DNA from: an uncultured Faecalicatena sp.
GTDB taxonomy: Bacteria; Bacillota; Clostridia; Lachnospirales; Lachnospiraceae
Length of the DNA: 64,000 nucleotides
NCBI GenBank assembly: GCA_948468385.1
Contig: CAOKHZ010000006.1
Coordinates: 62,001 to 126,000 of the forward strand
Reading direction: 5' to 3'
Shown piece by piece: positions 59,998-64,000 of the stretch (position 1 is its first letter; each line of letters begins with the position of its first letter). The position numbers and the translations under genes are program-made. The notes under the pieces are model-generated. The model searched no databases. It was not told the origin of the DNA and worked only from the letters and a program-made list of their open reading frames with translations.

Positions 59998-61674
59998 TTA
60001 TCCAATCAAAACATTTTTTCCCTCGAACGCGAACCCGTATTTTTTTATGCGTTCCGGCGCGATTCCTGCCTCGTTAAGGCTCGCCGCATAAGCCTTCTCC
60101 TCAATCTGCCCCAACGCCTCGCAAACGGCCTCCTCAAGCGTTTGTTTTTTCGCCTTCCTGCATACCTTGAACTCGATGATGATGGCATCGTCCTCCGCCC
60201 TTCGCGGTTTCAGCATCACGTCATACCTGCCAAAGCCGCTCTCGCGGTTGGAAGTGACCTCGTACCGATCTGCCAAATCCACCATCAGCCCAAGCACGAA
60301 ACCATGGTAAAAGCGTTCCGGCTCCTCCGAGGAACCATCCCCCGTGTCAAAATAACTGAACGTCGTAAATATAATCTTGCCCATATATTCGTTCATGGCC
60401 TCCACGTCTCCCAGAAGCAGTGCCTTGATAAAGGGATTGTATGCCGAAACGGACGCTTTGAACCAACCATTTATCATTTTTTTGAACATGATAAGGACTT
60501 CCTTGTTGGTAAGCCGAAGTCCGTACTCCCAGTCCCCGTCTTCCGTGAATTTGCACCATTCCACGCGTAAATAGCCACTCGCCAATAACAGACTCCAAAT
60601 CGCGTCTTCGTCGCCGTCCAGTTGATTGTACACGATTTGCTCGTCAATCCGCGCGTGAAGCATTCCTCCCGCCAGCAAGTCCTCCATCGTAACCTTCACA
60701 TCCGCACTTCCCTCGCGAATCAATTTCCCCGCCAGACTATTGCTGCTCGTGTTCGTCCAATATGGGGCAAGCTTTCTCTCTTTCATATAATTGATGATGG
60801 ACCACGGGTTGTAAATGTCCCGTTTTTCTCCAAAGGTAAACCCGTCATACCAATCTCTTACATTTTCCCGCTCCCCATACAATCCATACTCCTTCAACGC
60901 CTCCCAGACCTCCTCCTGCGTAAAGCCGAAGGAATCCGCATAACGTTCCGATGTCGTGGTCACTACCGTCAGATTGTTCAAATCAGAAAACATAGATTCC
61001 CTGCTGACCCTCGTAATCCCGGTCATCAGCGCCCTTTCCAGATAAGGGTTCGTCTTAAACGTGGCATTGAACAAATTTCTCGTAAAGGCAACCAACTCGT
61101 CCCAATAGCCGCCCACGTAAGCCTCCTGCATAGGCGTGTCATATTCGTCGAGCAGGATGATGACCCTTTTCCCATAATAACGCGTCAAAAAATTGGACAA
61201 CATGTTCAGGGAATCCGCCGCCAGATAATCCTCCATGTCAACGGATATCTCCCGATAGGCCGCCTTTTCGTTCTCATTCAGCAAATCCCCGTCCAGCAAA
61301 AAGTCATACTGGTTATACAAGTCCGTAATAAGCTGGCAAATTCTCTTTCGTGTGTTTAAAAACGAAGTCTCCTTCACCTTCGCAAAGCTTAAAAAGAGCA
61401 CCGGATACGTCCCCTGCAATTCCTGGTATTCCCGCTCGTTCCAAACAAGCAGATTTTCAAACAAGTCGCCCCTACCCGCATATTCGACGGAAAAAAACTT
61501 CTCCACCATGCTGAGGTTCAACGTTTTACCAAATCTCCTGGGGCGATTGATCAGGGTCACCTCGTCTCCCCCGTCCCACCATTCCTTTATAAAGGACGTT
61601 TTGTCCACGTAAAAATACTGCTTTGTTCTTATTTTTTCAAAATCTTGTTGTCCAATACCTATCGTCCTCGCCAT
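59998..61674 (-). CDS. AAA-ATPase-like/PD-(D/E)XK nuclease domain protein (DUF1703-type), copy B
   Basis: A 558-residue paralogue of copy A (47300) with most residues conserved, including YVDKTSFIKEWW, NRPRRFGKTLNLS, VIILLDEYDTPMQEAYVGGY and the nuclease-like GFGRYDVMLKPR...IIIEFKVCRKA. It ends FAFEGKNVLIG like copy A. The start at MARTIGIG follows GGTGAGGGG. It is convergent with the sensor kinase gene, with 18 bases between stops. Such close copies 11 kb apart are material for recombination. Function unknown. Confidence 0.9.
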   Translation of the reverse strand: MARTIGIGQQDFEKIRTKQYFYVDKTSFIKEWWDGGDEVTLINRPRRFGKTLNLSMVEKFFSVEYAGRGDLFENLLVWNEREYQELQGTYPVLFLSFAKVKETSFLNTRKRICQLITDLYNQYDFLLDGDLLNENEKAAYREISVDMEDYLAADSLNMLSNFLTRYYGKRVIILLDEYDTPMQEAYVGGYWDELVAFTRNLFNATFKTNPYLERALMTGITRVSRESMFSDLNNLTVVTTTSERYADSFGFTQEEVWEALKEYGLYGERENVRDWYDGFTFGEKRDIYNPWSIINYMKERKLAPYWTNTSSNSLAGKLIREGSADVKVTMEDLLAGGMLHARIDEQIVYNQLDGDEDAIWSLLLASGYLRVEWCKFTEDGDWEYGLRLTNKEVLIMFKKMINGWFKASVSAYNPFIKALLLGDVEAMNEYMGKIIFTTFSYFDTGDGSSEEPERFYHGFVLGLMVDLADRYEVTSNRESGFGRYDVMLKPRRAEDDAIIIEFKVCRKAKKQTLEEAVCEALGQIEEKAYAASLNEAGIAPERIKKYGFAFEGKNVLIG

Positions 61675-61817
61675 GCCCCTCACCTCGCAATTAACCAAAA
61701 TGTCCTACATCTGCCCATTACACCACTTCTATCATCAGTATATACACATCTGCCGTTGAAAGTCAAGACGGTTTCAATACGCCTTCTGCCATCCATATTT
61801 CGGTGTCATTTACTCCT

Positions 61818-63078
61818 TCACGTACTCTTAAGAAGCCCCTCCGAGCGGCTCAGTGCCTGCGCAAGCCCATTCCAACCGTCATCGTCCACGACGTTCAAAA
61901 ATTCTTCCGCAATCTCTTGGTTTGGAATAAACGCCTCCCCCGTGCCCTCATCATAAGCCAAATATCCCAAATGGACAAGGAGCGTGAGCACATCGTCCCT
62001 TGTCTTGAACGTCGTCATGTCATTCTGAAATTTCCGGGTATTTATCTTACACCGCACATTACTAAGCATCTCTATAATGGCTTCTTTCAGCCCGTTAAAA
62101 TTCATGTCAATATATACCTTCAGTGCTTCATACGTCTCCGTCCCCGTCCAATAGCTTCTAAATTTCCCCCGCCTCATCACGTCAACAACCGACTTCGGAT
62201 TATAAATATGGCACCCGTTTAAAAAATACCCGTCATACCATTTCTGCACCTCGGAAAATGACACGTTATTCTGCCCGCAGAGTTCCCTGACCTCGTCCTC
62301 GTCAAACCCGAAATACGGTGTCAGTTCCCCGGAATCAATCATGGAATATTCGTCAAAAATATTAAGTGCCGAGTGTTCGCCGTATTTCTTGATTGGCAAA
62401 ATACCCGTCATGTATGCCATGTCCACATACTCGGCCCCTTTAAAAAGTCCGCGAAGGAAATCCAAATACTCTTTCTGCGCCTCCTTGTGCTCTTTTGCAA
62501 CCCGAAAGACGCAGTCCCACTCATCAATGATAAAAATAAAGCCCTTGCCCGTCTGACTGAATATTTGTTCCAATACCATTTTCAATCTACTATTCAAACT
62601 AAAATCATTACATTCTGGAAACATCTTTTTTAATTCTGCCACTACCCCGTTCTCTATTTTACCGATAAACGTATCAAGCTCTCTCTCACTTTCTAAAAAC
62701 CGTTGCATATCCAGCCGGATTACGTTATGCTGGTTCAAATGTTCCTGAAATAATTCCCCCTTCTCCGCCGCACGCCCCGCAAACAATTCTGCCGAATCGC
62801 AACCACTGCTATAATAAGCCACAAGCATGTCAGCCGCCATCGACTTTCCAAAACGGCGCGGACGGCTGACACTGACAAACTTCTGCAAGGTGTTCAAAAC
62901 GCTGTTCGTGTACGAAATCAACCCCGTCTTATCCACATATATCTTAGAATTTACAGCTTCGTAAAATGCCCTGTTTCCCGGATTCAGGTGAACTCCCCGA
63001 GTTCACCCTCGCGACAGTCGCCAAATGTGCATGCAAGCATGCCCGCTTGGCTCGTTGCTCGCGGAAATAAATTCCCAT
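61818..63078 (-). pseudogene. AAA-ATPase-like (DUF1703-type) gene split by a hairpin element and lacking the nuclease domain
   Basis: The main frame (61818-62936) encodes YVDKTGLISYTNSVL, SVSRPRRFGKSMAADML, FIFIIDEWDCVFRVA (Walker B), then AYMTGILPIKKYGEHSALNI and QKWYDGYFLNG. Family members begin MG.YLNPGN. Here ATGGGAATTTATTT lies at 63078-63065 after GGAGG, and GAATCCGGGAAACAGGGC resumes at 62985, separated by 79 foreign bases that shift the frame. The downstream part can be read only from internal starts such as GTG at 62936. The C-terminus stops after KSEGLLKS-like sequence near residue 370, whereas relatives run on into a PD-(D/E)XK domain. It may still give a partial protein, but I judge it disrupted. 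Confidence 0.75.
62986..63064 (-). repeat. 79-base two-hairpin element inserted in the ATPase gene
   Basis: On the minus strand a nested stem (CGCGA/TCGCG outside, GCCAA/TTGGC inside, around GCATGCTTGCATGC) is followed by a perfect 8-bp stem GGTGAACT/AGTTCACC. On the plus strand the element reads short hairpin, CTCGCG, compound hairpin, the same plan as the elements at 43186-43345 and at 28823. It separates codon 4 from codon 6 of a gene whose relatives are continuous here. Confidence 0.75.
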
Positions 63079-63219
63079 GACACACCTCCGATTTCTCTAA
63101 TTTCACTAATACCATGGATTGCCCAGCACTTCGTACCCCTGGTATCACCAAATCATTTTCATGTTTTCATTTATCTTAACCCCAAAACGGCAGTTTGGCA
63201 ACTTTTATTTCCACCTGAA

Positions 63220-63251
63220 GGTTACTTTTCACGGGGTAGGGAAAAGTAACC
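63220..63251. repeat. Hairpin of the TTACTTTTCAC family
   Basis: GGTTACTTTTC and GAAAAGTAACC form a perfect 11-bp stem around ACGGGGTAGG. It shares its arms with the hairpin at 30702-30738. The rest of 63079-63359 is AT-rich and must hold the promoter of the nucleotidyltransferase gene; no other gene was seen. Confidence 0.6.
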
Positions 63252-63359
63252 CTGGATTTATACCTCGGGAAATGAAAGCATAAAAGATATTGACGTACAG
63301 AAAACCTTACGATACAATGCAAGTATGAAAGTTATTCTTTATTAGAGAGGTATTATATT

Positions 63360-63791
63360 ATGTTAGCGGCAAGCCACACGAATCTTCGCGATAATATGAA
63401 AAAATACAATAACTTCGATTTGCATTTCTTATTTGATTTAAAGAGTGAACGGATTCAGTTTCTGCACGCAAATTACGTCCATCCGCTGAAACAAAATTTA
63501 GTACAAGAACTGCAGCAGGATTTCCAACGGGATTCCAACGTGAAAACCGCCATCGTATTTGGAAGCGGCGTGAAATTTCGTTGCAACAGCTACAGCGATT
63601 TGGACATTTGTATCGAACGATACAGTCTCGACAAACCGTTCCACTATCAAGCCGGTGACGACGGAAGCGCAATCGACGTACTCTATGCGGACCAAATCGG
63701 CGAAAGGCTGCGTCGTGAAATAGAAGAAAAGGGAATCGTGGTTTATGACAAGGAGGGAGCCTATGTGCGACATTCGACTGTGTCGGCGTGA
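63360..63791 (+). CDS. MNT-type nucleotidyltransferase (DNA polymerase beta superfamily)
   Basis: A 143-residue protein. AIVFGSGVKFRCNSYSDLDI is the minimal nucleotidyltransferase motif GSX(9-10)DXD with both metal-binding Asps, and a third acidic residue lies in AIDVLYAD. The first 35 residues (SHTNLRDNMKKYNNFDLHFL) are helical. Such proteins are usually the antitoxin of HEPN/MNT pairs, where they AMPylate the HEPN RNase. Here a remnant of HEPN sequence follows directly (63785-63910), so the pair seems broken. The start follows GAGAGG 8 bases upstream. Confidence 0.85.
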   Translation: MLAASHTNLRDNMKKYNNFDLHFLFDLKSERIQFLHANYVHPLKQNLVQELQQDFQRDSNVKTAIVFGSGVKFRCNSYSDLDICIERYSLDKPFHYQAGDDGSAIDVLYADQIGERLRREIEEKGIVVYDKEGAYVRHSTVSA

Positions 63792-63910
63792 CCGTCCCGA
63801 ACACACATGACATTGACAAACTTGTCCGCATGTCAAAAAACAACGGCTCAAATGACATCCGCACGCATCTGCTCCCAACTATAACTGGTCTTGCTGCCTC
63901 TATTTATTAA
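63785..63910 (+). pseudogene. HEPN-domain toxin remnant
   Basis: In the frame starting at 63785 the DNA reads GVTVPNTHDIDKLVRMSKNN then GSNDIRTHLLP to TAA at 63908. VPNTHDIDKL matches the helix of HEPN proteins that commonly reads like KTHDL. The N-terminal half with most of the four-helix bundle is missing and no start codon fits. It overlaps the stop of the nucleotidyltransferase gene, the usual arrangement of MNT-HEPN pairs. Short match, so moderate confidence. Confidence 0.45.
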
Positions 63911-63912
63911 AT

Positions 63913-63941
63913 GTACGGATGGCAACACACTCCATCCGTAC
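63913..63941. terminator. Hairpin between the nucleotidyltransferase region and the next gene
   Basis: GTACGGATGG and CCATCCGTAC form a perfect 10-bp stem with a 9-base loop. It lies between convergent reading directions and may end both; T-runs are weak. Confidence 0.6.
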
Positions 63942-63967
63942 GCCGATCCTATTACTCTTTTACATAA

Positions 63968-64000
63968 TTACAACACCTCGTGAATACGCTCAATCTTGCC
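63968..64000 (-). CDS. Possible C-terminus of a gene cut by the window edge
   Basis: An open minus-strand frame enters from beyond base 64000, reads GKIERIHEVL and stops with TAA at 63970-63968, followed by the hairpin at 63913. Ten residues are too few to name anything; the placement of a hairpin after the stop is the only support. Confidence 0.3.
   Translation of the reverse strand, partial: GKIERIHEVL

Overview
The window reads as chromosome of a strictly anaerobic, gut-type Firmicute, most likely a Lachnospiraceae member. The basis is inferential: strong GGAGG-type ribosome binding sites, TTG and GTG starts, several radical SAM enzymes, a HypB maturase, ECF-transporter S components (one behind a preQ1-I riboswitch), 65-kDa type sugar-binding lipoproteins paired with AraC regulators and short glycosidases, and repeated AAA-ATPase/PD-(D/E)XK (DUF1703-type) genes. 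No rRNA, CRISPR array, intact phage or intact transposase was seen.

Left part (1-16.2 kb): carbohydrate use. An AraC gene at 3043 diverges from a GH50-like clan-A glycosidase and a solute-binding lipoprotein cut by the window edge. A second AraC gene at 12423 diverges from a paralogous binding protein and a GH1 beta-glucosidase, and a large GH106-like glycosidase follows. The first AraC gene also leads a row with two radical SAM proteins (4315-6574). Between the sugar loci lies a gene graveyard (6676-8624): a toxin-antitoxin remnant, half an MFS carrier, a shattered SGNH hydrolase and the stub of an AAA-ATPase/nuclease gene.

Middle (16.6-46.4 kb): a frameshifted integrase end, preQ1 riboswitch plus queT, a 939-residue C39-like membrane protein, a METTL25-type methyltransferase, a large two-component pair, an overlapping FAD-oxidoreductase/[2Fe-2S] reductase pair, hypB, a tRNA-Glu/tRNA-Cys operon with a clear promoter and terminator, an overlapping bactofilin/NlpC-P60 pair, citrate synthase with a coupled alpha/beta hydrolase, a pyridoxal-kinase/ECF S-component/radical SAM row, a GH2 enzyme, a NYN-LOTUS protein, two metallophosphoesterases, a YheO-type regulator, and a RidA/MalY/MFS operon behind a promoter with a 37-bp palindrome.

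Right part (46.5-64 kb): decay and duplication. Intact and broken AAA-ATPase/nuclease genes lie around a tandem-SGNH lipoprotein, a calcium-type P-ATPase and a 180-bp collapsed fossil of that same ATPase. A MacB/FtsX-type ABC exporter lies divergent to its own two-component system. The window closes with a nucleotidyltransferase whose HEPN partner is only a remnant.

The noncoding DNA is unusually rich in hairpin repeats. Three 128-bp copies of a multi-hairpin element sit just downstream of minus-strand genes, a structurally similar two-stem element is tandem at 43.2 kb, and a 79-bp two-stem element splits the start of an ATPase gene at 63.0 kb.
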